DNA of 64,000 nt from Paenibacillus sp. J2TS4 (GCF_018403245.1 NZ_BOSH01000019.1:43854-107853), one strand, 5' to 3'. Shown: positions 18,704-27,195, counted from the stretch's first letter. The notes: generated from the sequence alone by a model not told the origin. Program-made: numbers and translations.

Positions 18704-20437
18704 ATGGCTTTATTGAAGAAGAACCGATCCTATGAAATCAAACCGATAGCACCGTCCGATATCCCGGGGACGGATAAATTGCGGCAGAAGCTGTTCTACC
18801 TCCAGGTAACGGAGAATGACCTCCATCATATCCACAAGCTTCAATCTGTGATGGACAAGCACGCAGAGACGATTACCCGGCGGCATTATGAATTGTTGTT
18901 TCAAATCGACGAGATGAAGCATATTATCGACTGCCATAGTACTAAAGAAAGATTGACCCAAACCTTTATCGCGTATTTAAAATCGATTCCGCGAGTTGAA
19001 ATGGACGATACTTACATTCAGAACAGAAAGAAAGTCGGGATCGTCCACAGCCGAATTCAACTCTCGCCGGAATGGTTTATCGGCGCATTTATGAGAATAT
19101 ATGAATACATGATTCCGAACATTATGGAGATGTATTCCAAGAGGCAAGAAGCGACGGAGATCCTGATCTCGTTACAGAAAATATTAACGCTGGATGCACT
19201 GATCGTTCTCGAGGCCTATCAAGAGGCTCATGAATTCAAATTTATCGAAACGAACAGTCAAATTATTGAACAAATTATTCAAATGGACAAGGTTCATCCC
19301 CTTCTGGAAGGAGTGGAAGCCACCATCCAGGAAGCGATGAGCGTAAGCGCCGCAGCCGAGGAATTATCCGCTTCTGTGGATGATGTGGCCAACCATGCCG
19401 TTCAAGTAGCGGAAAATACGGAAGATTTAATCACTCAAGCTCATAAGGGCCAGGAGATTATTAACGAGTCCCTGCAAGGCTTTCTCGGTATTGCCGGCCA
19501 ATTTTCAGAAACCCGGGATCGTTTTACAGAATTGTTTCAGGCGATCGAAAATGTGACGAAAGTAACCCAGCTTATTCGGGATGTGGCCGATCAGACGAAT
19601 TTGTTGGCCTTGAACGCTGCCATTGAAGCGGCCCGAGCGGGGGAGCAGGGCCTAGGCTTCGCAGTCGTTGCCGACGAAGTGCGTAAATTATCGGATCAGA
19701 CGAAACAATCCGTAGAGAGCATCAGTGCAATGATCCAGGAGGTTCGCAAGAGTGCAATGGATGTCGGAGATCAGGCCGACCGGATGTCCGACGATATCGT
19801 TGAACGAGTGGAGCAGACTAAGCACGCTATACATAGCTTGGATGAAATTATGAATCAGGTCAGTCAAATCGGAACATCGACCGGCAACATAGCAGCCATT
19901 GTGGAGGAGCAGTCCGCGGCTACGCACGAAATTTCTTTCCGCATCAGTGAAGTACTTAAGCAGACGGAGCAAGTAAAGGAAAACGCCGTGGATACGGGGC
20001 AGGATATATACAAGGTCAGCCGAAAAGTGAACGAGCTGCGGCAGCAGTCTCTTAACTATTTCTCTCATATGAGCAATGGGCAATTAATTCGTGTCGTCAA
20101 GACCGATCACTTGCTGTGGAAATGGTGGGTTTACAATCGCTTGCTAGGCTATCATGAAATGGATACGGAGGCGGTGGCGGATTTCCATATATGCCGGCTG
20201 GGGAAATGGTACGATGAGAATCGCTCCCGATCTCAAGTGGCCTCCTTGCCATCTTTTGCAGCATTGGATCAACCTCATCAGCAAGTCCATTCGCTGGCCG
20301 CCACGGCTAATCGATGGATAGAGCAAGGGGATTATAAGGAAGCTATGCGTACGCTGGATTTGATCGGGAAAGCCTCCCAGGAGGTGGTAGGCTTGCTGGA
20401 AAATCTCCAGAAGGATCTGGAACGTCAGCACGTATAG
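18704..20437 (+). CDS. Globin-coupled methyl-accepting chemoreceptor with C-terminal CZB domain (HemAT-like)
   Basis: A soluble chemoreceptor of 577 residues. Residues about 25-190 form a protoglobin sensor with candidate haem-ligating His115 (KKVGIVHSRIQLSPEWFIGAF resembles HemAT). A methyl-accepting coiled coil follows, with the conserved hairpin tip QTNLLALNAAIEAARAGEQG near 300. Residues about 460-575 fit the chemoreceptor zinc-binding (CZB) pattern: His469 in DHLLWKWW, Cys497 in HICRLGKWYDE, His525 and His529 in HQQVH. No transmembrane helix is visible, so signalling is cytoplasmic, probably aerotaxis-type with a second zinc or oxidant input. AGGAGAGG lies 13 bases from the ATG, longer than usual. 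A 195-bp dyad element sits just upstream. Confidence 0.9.
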   Translation: MALLKKNRSYEIKPIAPSDIPGTDKLRQKLFYLQVTENDLHHIHKLQSVMDKHAETITRRHYELLFQIDEMKHIIDCHSTKERLTQTFIAYLKSIPRVEMDDTYIQNRKKVGIVHSRIQLSPEWFIGAFMRIYEYMIPNIMEMYSKRQEATEILISLQKILTLDALIVLEAYQEAHEFKFIETNSQIIEQIIQMDKVHPLLEGVEATIQEAMSVSAAAEELSASVDDVANHAVQVAENTEDLITQAHKGQEIINESLQGFLGIAGQFSETRDRFTELFQAIENVTKVTQLIRDVADQTNLLALNAAIEAARAGEQGLGFAVVADEVRKLSDQTKQSVESISAMIQEVRKSAMDVGDQADRMSDDIVERVEQTKHAIHSLDEIMNQVSQIGTSTGNIAAIVEEQSAATHEISFRISEVLKQTEQVKENAVDTGQDIYKVSRKVNELRQQSLNYFSHMSNGQLIRVVKTDHLLWKWWVYNRLLGYHEMDTEAVADFHICRLGKWYDENRSRSQVASLPSFAALDQPHQQVHSLAATANRWIEQGDYKEAMRTLDLIGKASQEVVGLLENLQKDLERQHV

Positions 20438-20518
20438 CATAAATAGGATTGGCCGCCTATCGTTTAGGATGAGCGGACGGGAATCCTCCCCATTTCAATG
20501 GGACAGATGTAAGTCCGC

Positions 20519-20557
20519 TTTGCCCTTGTATCCTCCCTGCGGGGATACAAGGGCAAA
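20519..20557. terminator. Long hairpin after the chemoreceptor gene
   Basis: TTTGCCCTTGTATCC pairs perfectly with GGATACAAGGGCAAA around a short loop, 82 bp after the stop. There is no T-tract on the plus strand beyond the arm, so it may instead be the left-end hairpin of the adjacent IS605-type remnant. Confidence 0.5.
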
Positions 20558-20628
20558 AATACACCATATGTGAACCGCGAACTATGTAAGTGGTTTGAAT
20601 AAAAACTCGTTTCTGGTAGACTATATGT

Positions 20629-20730
20629 ATGACAAAAGGAGAATATTAAGCACGCTAGAACATGCGTTTATAACGTCAATTATCACATCGTGTGGTCGGT
20701 TAAGTATCGTAGAACTGTACAGGACAGAGC
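20629..20730 (+). pseudogene. IS200/IS605-type tnpA remnant
   Basis: Starting at ATG 20629, the three frames together recover the TnpA N-terminus (HA-VYNVNYHIVWSVKYRRT). The reading is broken by a stop after six codons and a 1-base deletion near 20668, and it ends at about 20730. The HUH and catalytic Tyr portion is missing. It is a decayed Y1-transposase fragment. Confidence 0.6.
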
Positions 20731-20736
20731 CTAACC

Positions 20737-20958
20737 TATTACGAACAAAAAGCAACCTTGCCAGAAAGAAAACAATACATCCCCGAGCTTAAAAACGTTC
20801 ATTCCCAAGTCCTTCAACATGTTGTAGAGCGTCTGGACAAAGCGTACCAAGCTTTTTTTCGCCGCGTCAGAAACGGAGACAAAGCGGGCTTTCCGAGATT
20901 CAAGCCGGACAGTCGGTACCACTCCTTTCGAGGGAGCCATCAGAGGATGAATGACTAG
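20737..20958 (+). pseudogene. IS605/IS1341-type tnpB N-terminal fragment
   Basis: The translation contains LPERKQYIPELKNVHSQVLQ and GFPRFK. This is the conserved N-terminal region of TnpB (an RNA-guided nuclease and Cas12 ancestor). A stop follows at 20956-20958 and the catalytic RuvC part is absent. Only about 70 of roughly 370-400 residues remain. It abuts the tnpA remnant, so most of the element was lost by internal deletion. Confidence 0.75.
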
Positions 20959-21002
20959 ATCACGGTAATTGTGGAACGAGATTGACGCGAAGGAGGGATT
21001 CT

Positions 21003-21254
21003 ATGAAGAAGAAGGAGAGGCTGGAAAAAGCGGTTACGGATTCTCTTCTGGAGGGGGAGCTGAATAAGGGCGAGCCAGATAAAATGGCGGTCGAGCGGCT
21101 GCCTTCCAAATATGAAATCCGGCAAACCGTTAAGCTGGATCCGATTGTAGAAGAAACGACGGTTATTCGCACGATGGCTGAAGAGGTAGATGACCGGTAT
21201 GACGAATATATGAAACGCAGTGAGCGGGGAACTCCATCGGATACAAACAAGTAG
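21003..21254 (+). CDS. Small highly charged protein of unknown function
   Basis: An 83-residue protein rich in Glu, Lys, Arg and Asp with no hydrophobic segment, probably cytoplasmic and partly unfolded. The start is ATG 21003, 6 bases after AAGGAGGG, a strong ribosome binding site that supports real translation. I recognise no domain. It lies between the IS605 remnant and a convergent membrane-protein gene and appears to be monocistronic. The following stretch (21255-21500) holds nothing I can support apart from a weak GCCAGCC/GGCTGGC dyad at 21420-21459. Confidence 0.6.
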   Translation: MKKKERLEKAVTDSLLEGELNKGEPDKMAVERLPSKYEIRQTVKLDPIVEETTVIRTMAEEVDDRYDEYMKRSERGTPSDTNK

Positions 21255-21500
21255 TGAGAGACGGAACGGTCACTGAGTAAGACGAAGCTGCAGCGACAGT
21301 CTGGCCTGATGGAGTTACGGACGCAGCAGCGAACAAACAGATTGAGAAATGCCCTGATTAGGACGCCATACTACGCAGTCAAATAGATACAGAGTGTAGA
21401 CGACAGTCGGTCTCAATAAGCCAGCCTGCCAAGGACAAAGCAAGTCTCGGTCGGCTGGCCCTCCCTCTCCTTTCTCAATTCCCATCTGGTCCTCATAGCA

Positions 21501-22148
21501 TTATCGCAAGGGAAGCCGAAAGGGCTTCTTATATAGCGGATACAGCCATTTTACACCGCTTGGAGTCAGCGTATCTGCCAGCAGATGGGACAAGTAGCTG
21601 ATGGCGGATACGGCTGCCAATCCTTCAATTTCGACCTGGCGTTCCAATCCTGCGCCAATAGCCCACCATATCCAAACGGCCCATAGGGTATGGGTCATCC
21701 CTCTATGCTTTAACCAAGGTACCCAGGCGATAAATAAGCCTAGGCCGGACAACCAAGTCATGTTTAATTGCCAGCCCCCATAGATCAGGCCAGCGCCGAT
21801 CAGGCTTAGCAGAAGATTCCGGATAACTCCTTGCCGCGAAATAAAGCCAACCAGAAACAGCGCTCCTGAAGCGGCGGTCCATTCCAAATAGTAAAGATGA
21901 TGATAGAAATATAGGTAAGAGACGAGTATCAGAGATATAATTCCCAACCCGAGGAGGCCTTCCCGCAGCCATTTGGACACTTTATCAATTTTGCCGCTGA
22001 GAATGCTGTTACCATCCAAATCGGCGCTTAAAGCGGAGAAGGAGGCAGCCGCTACACAGAGGGCTCCTTCTTTAAAATCCATGTTGTAATACAGCCCGGC
22101 GAATACGCCGATGGCGGCACCGATGGCAAGATGAGTGGAACCTTTCAT
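21501..22148 (-). CDS. YdjM/DUF457-type membrane-bound metal-dependent hydrolase family protein
   Basis: A polytopic membrane protein of about 215 residues. The N-terminus MKGSTHLAIGAAIG carries the conserved THxxxG histidine, SADLDGNS supplies the Asp pair, and KHRGMTHTLWA is the second His motif. Together these form the metal-binding pattern of the YdjM/LexA-regulated family. The start is ATG 22148, just after GGAGG; a longer open frame upstream runs into the 195-bp repeat (copy B) and is not coding. Its function is unknown, though family members affect membrane or cell-envelope integrity. Copy B ends only 15 bp upstream of the start, so it should lie in the mRNA leader or promoter. Confidence 0.85.
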   Translation of the reverse strand: MKGSTHLAIGAAIGVFAGLYYNMDFKEGALCVAAASFSALSADLDGNSILSGKIDKVSKWLREGLLGLGIISLILVSYLYFYHHLYYLEWTAASGALFLVGFISRQGVIRNLLLSLIGAGLIYGGWQLNMTWLSGLGLFIAWVPWLKHRGMTHTLWAVWIWWAIGAGLERQVEIEGLAAVSAISYLSHLLADTLTPSGVKWLYPLYKKPFRLPLR

Positions 22149-22163
22149 AAATCCTCCGAAGTC

Positions 22164-22357
22164 TATATATGTTGAACTAAAGAATAGGGTCATTCCGTTC
22201 CGAAGGAAAGTGCCTCCGAAGCTTCAAACATCTTGTTTTGTATTCCTTCTATATGGATGGGCCTTCGGATGGTAGGAATACAAAGCCAAAACTCGCCCTG
22301 GAAGCATCTTTCTTTCTCCACTTCATGACCTATTCAATCATTAGTTCAACTAATATA
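22164..22357 (-). repeat. 195-bp dyad element, copy B (upstream of the YdjM-like gene)
   Basis: It has the same layout as copy A, inverted and 194 bp. The terminal arms have changed together: TGAACTAA pairs with TTAGTTCA where A and E have GGCACTAA and TTAGTGCC. The paired substitutions suggest the stem is maintained. The gene-proximal end is 15 bp from the start codon. Confidence 0.85.
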
Positions 22358-22495
22358 GCTGTTATGTAGTAGTCTGGAAACGTATGTTCGATTATTTATT
22401 ATACAACGAGTTCTTGTATAACACAAATCACTATCCAATTGAAGTGCATTTCTACACCTTAAATCCTTACAAAACGCGCTCGTTCGCATAAGAAA

Positions 22496-22537
22496 GAACC
22501 TCCCATCCCACCTATAAAGGCGGGATGGGAGGTTCAT
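22496..22537 (-). terminator. Intrinsic terminator of the stalk-domain gene
   Basis: On the minus strand, AACCTCCCATCCCGCC and GGTGGGATGGGAGGTT form a near-perfect stem with a short loop and a T-rich tail, about 40 bp after the stop. Confidence 0.85.
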
Positions 22538-22577
22538 TTTTACCCAAGGTGATCCTTGGGCCTCAGTAATTCCAGTA

Positions 22578-23420
22578 TTACTCCGCTGCCGCATCGTCCA
22601 GCAAAATAATCGCTTGTGCGGGGCTTTGAGGAGGCAGGCTCATCGTCATGATCGGTCCGTAATAAGCTTTAATCTTGGCCCCCTCTTTAATTTGATCCGC
22701 GGTAGCGGGGTCGGCCAACGGTCCAGATCTTATGACCGTATCTTCTGCAATATGAAGGATGATACCGCTTGTCGGATCGTTCTCTTGCTCATCCATTTTA
22801 ATGGATAAGCCATGATCGGTGGATTGAACCGATTGAACGATTCCCTCCACAAGACCAAGCTCATGGATGATTCGGACGGATTCCGCACGTGTTTGCGGAG
22901 GAAGGCTCCTCGTCATGGCCAGGCTATAAGCCGCTTCAATTTTCATCCCCGGTTTCAGCTCGGGCTTCTCCTGAGAATCATCAGACTCAGGACCCTTAAT
23001 GGTCAGATCGGAAGGAACGATCAACCGGATGACCGGATACGGTGAATCTGCCCCGAGGGAAAGCACCTCGACCATTTGGTCTCCGTTGTTCCCTGTCTTT
23101 ACGTCAAGGATAATGGCGGTTATCGTTTCAGTGATCGCCTCCTCTTGTCCGTTTTCAATTTCAATTCGGTATTCTTGCTCATTCCAATTTACGTTCATTC
23201 CGAGCGCTTCTCCCATATCTCGTACCGGTAAATAGGCAACTCCGTCTACCATCAGCGGAGTCAGGGGTGAATCGGGGGCTTGTCCGTTAATAGTTACTTT
23301 CATTTTGTTATTAAATAGTGCCTTGACTTCCGTCCAATCTGCGGATGAGGCGATGGCGGTCGTACTGATCAGCCCGATGGATACTGCGGCGATAGCGACC
23401 GATTTTAACATCTTCTTCAT
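22578..23420 (-). CDS. Secreted stalk-domain (copper amine oxidase N-like) protein
   Basis: An exported protein of 280 residues. The Sec signal peptide (MKKMLKSVAIAAVSIGLIST...) is followed by a stalk domain at about 35-95 (NGQAPDSPLTPLMVDGVAYL; PVRDMGEALGMNVNW), typical of Paenibacillus secreted proteins. After it come two similar ~80-residue repeats, each ending in a Met-Ser/Arg-LPPQ-rich motif (AMTRSLPPQTRAESVRI and IMTMSLPPQSPAQAIIL). The start is ATG 23420 behind AGGAGG. The repeated Met-containing LPPQ motif hints at a ligand or metal site but I cannot assign one. It is divergent from the regulated PilZ-like gene. Confidence 0.85.
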   Translation of the reverse strand: MKKMLKSVAIAAVSIGLISTTAIASSADWTEVKALFNNKMKVTINGQAPDSPLTPLMVDGVAYLPVRDMGEALGMNVNWNEQEYRIEIENGQEEAITETITAIILDVKTGNNGDQMVEVLSLGADSPYPVIRLIVPSDLTIKGPESDDSQEKPELKPGMKIEAAYSLAMTRSLPPQTRAESVRIIHELGLVEGIVQSVQSTDHGLSIKMDEQENDPTSGIILHIAEDTVIRSGPLADPATADQIKEGAKIKAYYGPIMTMSLPPQSPAQAIILLDDAAAE

Positions 23421-23583
23421 GCTTAAATCCTCCTGAATGTCATATGATGGAATTTCCTCTTCCACTTATGTAGACGGACGGGATAAACAGAATGTTGCAG
23501 TAAGTTGAAATAAAGGAGGAATGGAATCTAATGATCCCCATTTTTACATTGAATTTGATACGAAGCATCCGACAAAAATTAAC

Positions 23584-23635
23584 TTGACTCGATACATTTT
23601 GTTTCATATCATTGTTTAATGATACTTTATGTAAC
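23584..23635 (+). promoter_or_regulatory. Promoter with two GATAC-type operators (PilZ-like gene)
   Basis: TTGACT (23584) and TATCAT (23608) form a promoter with an 18-bp spacer. The operator GATACATTTTGTTTC (23591-23605, one mismatch to GATAC-N5-GTATC) lies inside the spacer, one base after the -35. A second site, GATACTTTATGTAAC (23621-23635, one mismatch), covers the likely transcription start. The geometry is the same as at 52213. Confidence 0.6.
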
Positions 23636-23685
23636 TATATCTATATAGAGAAGGAACCAATAAAAGCGTGAAAGGATTGGGCCAG

Positions 23686-24153
23686 ATGAAGCATATCATC
23701 CATTCCAAAGACCGGTTAACGGGACGAACGTTGCGCTTACCTCCAGAAGTTCCGTTGTCGGCTCGAATGTCGGTGGATCGGATTAACGATGTCGAGACGG
23801 TTAGCAGCAGCCGGACGGTTGATGTGAGGGGAATCGGTGTTGAGATTCTTATGTTCCGCACCACTCTCCGTCTTCCGGTGCAGAACCACTATGTTCTTGG
23901 ATTTGAGCTCGGCTTTGAACAAATCTGTATCCACATTCAGGGCCAAATGCTATGGAGGGTCAAAGGTCGCGACAGTTATCTGTACGGAAGCCGGATTCTT
24001 CCCGAGCGGACGGAGGAGGCTTTGCTGCCGGATTTACTAAATAAGCTTGTTCTGTATCGCTCCCCGCTGCGTTTGCAAAGGGCCCGGCAATATGAACGGA
24101 TGTCGGCCTCCATTATTCAGATGCCGCAGAATCACATTCATCTTCTAGCTTGA
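23686..24153 (+). CDS. PilZ-like protein (tentative)
   Basis: A 155-residue protein. The C-terminal half (VDVRGIGVEILMFRTTLRL, a beta-rich middle, then GQMLWRVK...YLYGSRIL) resembles the beta-barrel of PilZ c-di-GMP-binding proteins. The canonical RxxxR and D/NxSxxG motifs are degenerate (DVRGIG), so binding is uncertain. The start is taken as ATG 23686, about 9 bases after AAAGGA; GTG 23668 is an alternative. The promoter carries two operators of the regulon that controls the adjacent exopolysaccharide genes. A c-di-GMP-linked role in EPS control would fit but is inference. Confidence 0.55.
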   Translation: MKHIIHSKDRLTGRTLRLPPEVPLSARMSVDRINDVETVSSSRTVDVRGIGVEILMFRTTLRLPVQNHYVLGFELGFEQICIHIQGQMLWRVKGRDSYLYGSRILPERTEEALLPDLLNKLVLYRSPLRLQRARQYERMSASIIQMPQNHIHLLA

Positions 24154-24169
24154 CTCCGCCTGATTCACA

Positions 24170-24436
24170 TCACGTAACGTCTTCTTCTTCAGGCAGATCA
24201 GGTATCGTTGTCCACTCCTGACAAGTACCGGTGTGAACCACTTTACGACCAATTAAATAATCGGTTGAAACTTGAAAAAAATCGGCCATTTTCTTTAAGG
24301 TCTCCACATCGGGCCTCCTGCGATTTTTCTCATAATGAGATAAGGAAGCCCGTGATATGTTAAGGTATTGTGCCATTTCCTCCTGAGTCATTCCTTTGTT
24401 CTCGCGTAATTTCGCTATCCGGCGTCCGTATTTCAT
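24170..24436 (-). CDS. XRE-family repressor (short paralog)
   Basis: An 88-residue helix-turn-helix protein with an N-terminal XRE domain (MKYGRRIAKLRENKGMTQEE; recognition helix SRASLSHYEKNRR; STDYLIGR) and a short acidic tail with no oligomerisation domain. The start is ATG 24436, 9 bases after AAAGGA; the longer frame to 24487 crosses the operator. It is a clear paralog of the XRE protein at 52524, with almost the same recognition helix. Two GATAC-type operators lie in its promoter region, overlapping a TATACA -10 candidate, so autoregulation is likely. It is divergent from galU and probably a repressor of the EPS locus. Confidence 0.88.
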   Translation of the reverse strand: MKYGRRIAKLRENKGMTQEEMAQYLNISRASLSHYEKNRRRPDVETLKKMADFFQVSTDYLIGRKVVHTGTCQEWTTIPDLPEEEDVT

Positions 24437-24487
24437 CGACAACATTCCTTTCTTAGGGATAAAAGTGTAAAAAGCTTCTATTGACAT

Positions 24488-24535
24488 GATACAGATTGTA
24501 TACTAAATTTAGTTTAACATGATACATATTGTATC
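24488..24535. promoter_or_regulatory. Two GATAC-N5-GTATC operators between XRE gene and galU
   Basis: GATACATATTGTATC (24521-24535) is a perfect palindrome. GATACAGATTGTATA (24488-24502) has one mismatch. They are spaced 33 bp apart in the divergent promoter region of the XRE gene (left) and galU (right). Confidence 0.65.
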
Positions 24536-24625
24536 GGATTGGGCGTTTATTGACAATATTAAATTAGACTTCATTTACCCCTGCACTGAAATGATTGTTG
24601 TAGAAATCAAGGGAGGTTTTGAACA

Positions 24626-25531
24626 GTGAGTCATGTTAAAAAGGCGATCATTCCAGCGGCAGGCCTGGGCACACGCTTCTTGCCGGCAACCAAGGCGATT
24701 CCTAAAGAGATGCTGCCCATCGTGGATGTTCCGACGATCCAATATATTGTCGAGGAGGCGGTTCAGTCCGGCATTTATGATTTGATCATTGTTACAGGAC
24801 GTAACAAGCATTCCATCGAAAATCATTTTGATTACAACCACGAGCTTGAGTTTAACCTGGAGGAGAACGACAAGGAAGAGCTGCTGCGGATTGTAAGGGA
24901 TGTGTCTAATCTTATAGACATTCATTATGTCCGCCAGAAGGAGCCGCTCGGACTGGGTCATGCGATCTGGTCGGCCCGGAAGTTTATTGGCAATGAGCCC
25001 TTTGCCGTCTTGCTCGGAGATATGATCATTGACAGTGAGGTACCGTGTTTGAAACAGCTGATCGAGATCTATGATGGCAAGGAAGCTTCCGTCATCGCGC
25101 TTCAGCCTGTCCCCTGGAGCGAGGTGCATAATTACGGAGTAGCCGAAGGCACTTATCTTTCAAGCCGGCTATCGAGCATCGATCGGTTGGTCGAGAAGCC
25201 GCAGGTTAACGCTCCGTCCAATTATGCCATCGTAGGACGATATGTTCTGACTCCTCGCATATTCGACCTTATAAGAGGGGTAGCGCCTGGAAGCGGAGGA
25301 GAAATTCAGCTGACCGATGCGTTGCAGCAATTGATCCGCTACGAGCCTTTATTGGGTTATTTGTATGAAGGCCGATTATATGATGTGGGCAGCAAATTGG
25401 GATTTTTGAAGGCCAACGTCGAGTTTGCATTAAAGAGGGAAGAGCTGCATTCCGAATGGAGAGATTACTTGCAACAATTAATCGGAGATTTGGAGAGCGA
25501 ATCCGTTGGCAAAATTCGAATAACAGGGTGA
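24626..25531 (+). CDS. galU: UTP-glucose-1-phosphate uridylyltransferase
   Basis: Makes UDP-glucose from UTP and glucose-1-phosphate, the precursor for the UDP-sugar branch of this EPS locus. It has 301 residues, the family norm. The nucleotidyltransferase signature AAGLGTRFLPATKAIPKEML is at about residues 10-30. The substrate-binding motifs VEEAVQSGI, GLGHA, LLGDMI and VEKP are intact. The start is GTG 24626, 9 bases after GGGAGG. It heads a short operon with a sugar-phosphate transferase (7 bp downstream) and a UDP-glucuronate decarboxylase-like gene. Its product feeds Ugd encoded at 29014. Operators of the XRE circuit lie about 90 bp upstream. Confidence 0.95.
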   Translation: MSHVKKAIIPAAGLGTRFLPATKAIPKEMLPIVDVPTIQYIVEEAVQSGIYDLIIVTGRNKHSIENHFDYNHELEFNLEENDKEELLRIVRDVSNLIDIHYVRQKEPLGLGHAIWSARKFIGNEPFAVLLGDMIIDSEVPCLKQLIEIYDGKEASVIALQPVPWSEVHNYGVAEGTYLSSRLSSIDRLVEKPQVNAPSNYAIVGRYVLTPRIFDLIRGVAPGSGGEIQLTDALQQLIRYEPLLGYLYEGRLYDVGSKLGFLKANVEFALKREELHSEWRDYLQQLIGDLESESVGKIRITG

Positions 25532-25538
25532 TCGAAGC

Positions 25539-26177
25539 ATGGAAGCGACCATAACAAAATCCAATTCGGAAGCATTGCCGATCGAGGAGGTCTCGAAACC
25601 GTGCGGGTTGTATTTTTCTATCGTCAAACCGTTTCTGGACGGGATGATAGGCTGGCTGCTGCTGCCGGTTGTCACTCCGCTTCTGCTTCTTCTTTGCCTG
25701 CTCATCAAGCTGGAATCGAAGGGACCCGCCCTATTCCGGCAAAAGAGAGTAGGAAAGGACGGCAAAGTGTTTACCATTTACAAGCTGAGAACGATGTATA
25801 CGGAAGCCCCCCCAGAGGGAAGATCTCCGGAAAGTGCGGATGATCCAAGAATAACGAAGATGGGTAAATGGATTCGTAAAACAAGCCTGGATGAGCTTCC
25901 CCAGCTGTTGAATATTGTTCGGGGGGAGATGAGCTTTGTCGGTCCGAGACCCGAGCAGTTCTCTATCGTCCAGGAAGCTTACGGGGACAGGGAAAGGCTG
26001 AGGTTCTTGGTCAAGCCGGGAATAACCGGACTATGGCAAGTTAGCGAGGACCGCAAAGCGCCTATTCATCATAATCTGCACCACGATCTCACATACATTC
26101 AAAGGCTTTCCTGGGGCGCAGATGTCCAAATCTTAATCAGAACCGTAATGGTTGTGCTTAGAAGCAATACATTTTAG
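25539..26177 (+). CDS. Polyprenyl-phosphate sugar-1-phosphate transferase (EPS initiating enzyme)
   Basis: A bacterial sugar transferase (PF02397-type, small monotopic phosphoglycosyl transferase) of 212 residues. One hydrophobic membrane segment lies at about 35-60. The catalytic core follows, with KRVGKDGKVFTIYKLRTM, the Asp-Glu motif in SLDELPQLLNI, and the downstream VGPRPEQ and KPGITGLWQ motifs. It puts the first sugar phosphate on undecaprenyl phosphate at the inner membrane face. It lies 7 bp after galU and 22 bp before the next start. Its length fits the short WbaP/PglC class. The sugar it transfers is not determinable here. Confidence 0.92.
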   Translation: MEATITKSNSEALPIEEVSKPCGLYFSIVKPFLDGMIGWLLLPVVTPLLLLLCLLIKLESKGPALFRQKRVGKDGKVFTIYKLRTMYTEAPPEGRSPESADDPRITKMGKWIRKTSLDELPQLLNIVRGEMSFVGPRPEQFSIVQEAYGDRERLRFLVKPGITGLWQVSEDRKAPIHHNLHHDLTYIQRLSWGADVQILIRTVMVVLRSNTF

Positions 26178-26199
26178 GCCTGAAAGGACGAAGGCAGTT

Positions 26200-27195
26200 A
26201 TGGGAAAAACAGTTTTAATTACGGGAGCGGCAGGCTTCCTCGGGTCTCATTTGACGAAAGAACTTCTGAAGCAAGGACATCGTGTGATTGGGATAGACAA
26301 TTTATCCTCAGGGAAGAAGAGCAATATCGAGCCGTTTCTGCCAAGCCCGGAATTTACGTTTTTCCGGCTTGATGTAAGCGACCGCCAAGTGCCGGAGTTG
26401 TATGCGTCCTTCGGGGAAGTTAGCGAGATTTATCATTTGGCTTCTCCCGCATCTCCTAAATTTTATCAGGCGAAGCCTATGGATACGATAGCGGTAAATA
26501 CAACGGGAACCTATTATATGTTGGAGCTGGCCCTTCTTAACGGGGCGAAGCTGCTGTTTGCGAGCACAAGCGAGGCCTACGGGGACCCGACTGTCCATCC
26601 GCAGCCCGAAGAATACTGCGGCAATGTCAATACATGGGGGCCAAGGGCGTGCTATGACGAGAGTAAAAGGCTGGGCGAGGTGTATTGCTACGAATATTAT
26701 AATCGCTATGGAACTGCGATTAAAGTGGCGCGCATCTTTAACACCTATTCTGCGGGCTTGCGCAATGATGATGGAAGAGTCATTTCCAACTTTATTACTC
26801 AGGCGCTTGCAGGAGAGCCCATTACAGTTTATGGAGACGGATCGCAGACCCGTTCCTTTTGTTATGTAGATGATAATATTCGCGGCCTCCAGCTAATGAT
26901 GGAAAGAGACGAGGCTAACGGGCAAATCATCAATATCGGCAATACGGCCGAATATTCTATCCTTCAGGTGGCGGAGCTGGTGAAGCGGCTTACGGGTTCG
27001 GATAGTGTCATTACCTATCTTCCTCTTCCTTCGGATGATCCCAAGGTCCGCCGGCCCGTTATACAAAAAGCCAAGCGTCTGCTTGGCTGGGAGCCGCAAA
27101 TTGATTTGGAAGAAGGATTGAGCAGAACGATATCCGTCTATAGAGAGAGGATGACTCTGGGGGAAGGGAGCTATCCGTCCGCTACAAACATGTAG
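26200..27195 (+). CDS. UDP-glucuronate decarboxylase-like SDR epimerase/dehydratase
   Basis: A 331-residue extended short-chain dehydrogenase. The Rossmann motif GAAGFLGS is at residues 9-16, and the catalytic Tyr152 and Lys156 sit in CYDESKRLGE with the Ser/Thr of STSEAYGD before them. The NAD-binding and sugar-binding segments (ARIFNTYSAG, VYGDGSQTRSFCYVDD) are most like UDP-xylose synthase. With Ugd (29014) supplying UDP-glucuronate, UDP-xylose is a reasonable product, though UDP-sugar epimerisation is possible. The start is ATG 26200 after AAAGGACGAAGG; an upstream ATG at 26152 lies within the previous gene. Its 3' end overlaps the convergent hydrolase gene by 25 bp. Confidence 0.85.
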   Translation: MGKTVLITGAAGFLGSHLTKELLKQGHRVIGIDNLSSGKKSNIEPFLPSPEFTFFRLDVSDRQVPELYASFGEVSEIYHLASPASPKFYQAKPMDTIAVNTTGTYYMLELALLNGAKLLFASTSEAYGDPTVHPQPEEYCGNVNTWGPRACYDESKRLGEVYCYEYYNRYGTAIKVARIFNTYSAGLRNDDGRVISNFITQALAGEPITVYGDGSQTRSFCYVDDNIRGLQLMMERDEANGQIINIGNTAEYSILQVAELVKRLTGSDSVITYLPLPSDDPKVRRPVIQKAKRLLGWEPQIDLEEGLSRTISVYRERMTLGEGSYPSATNM

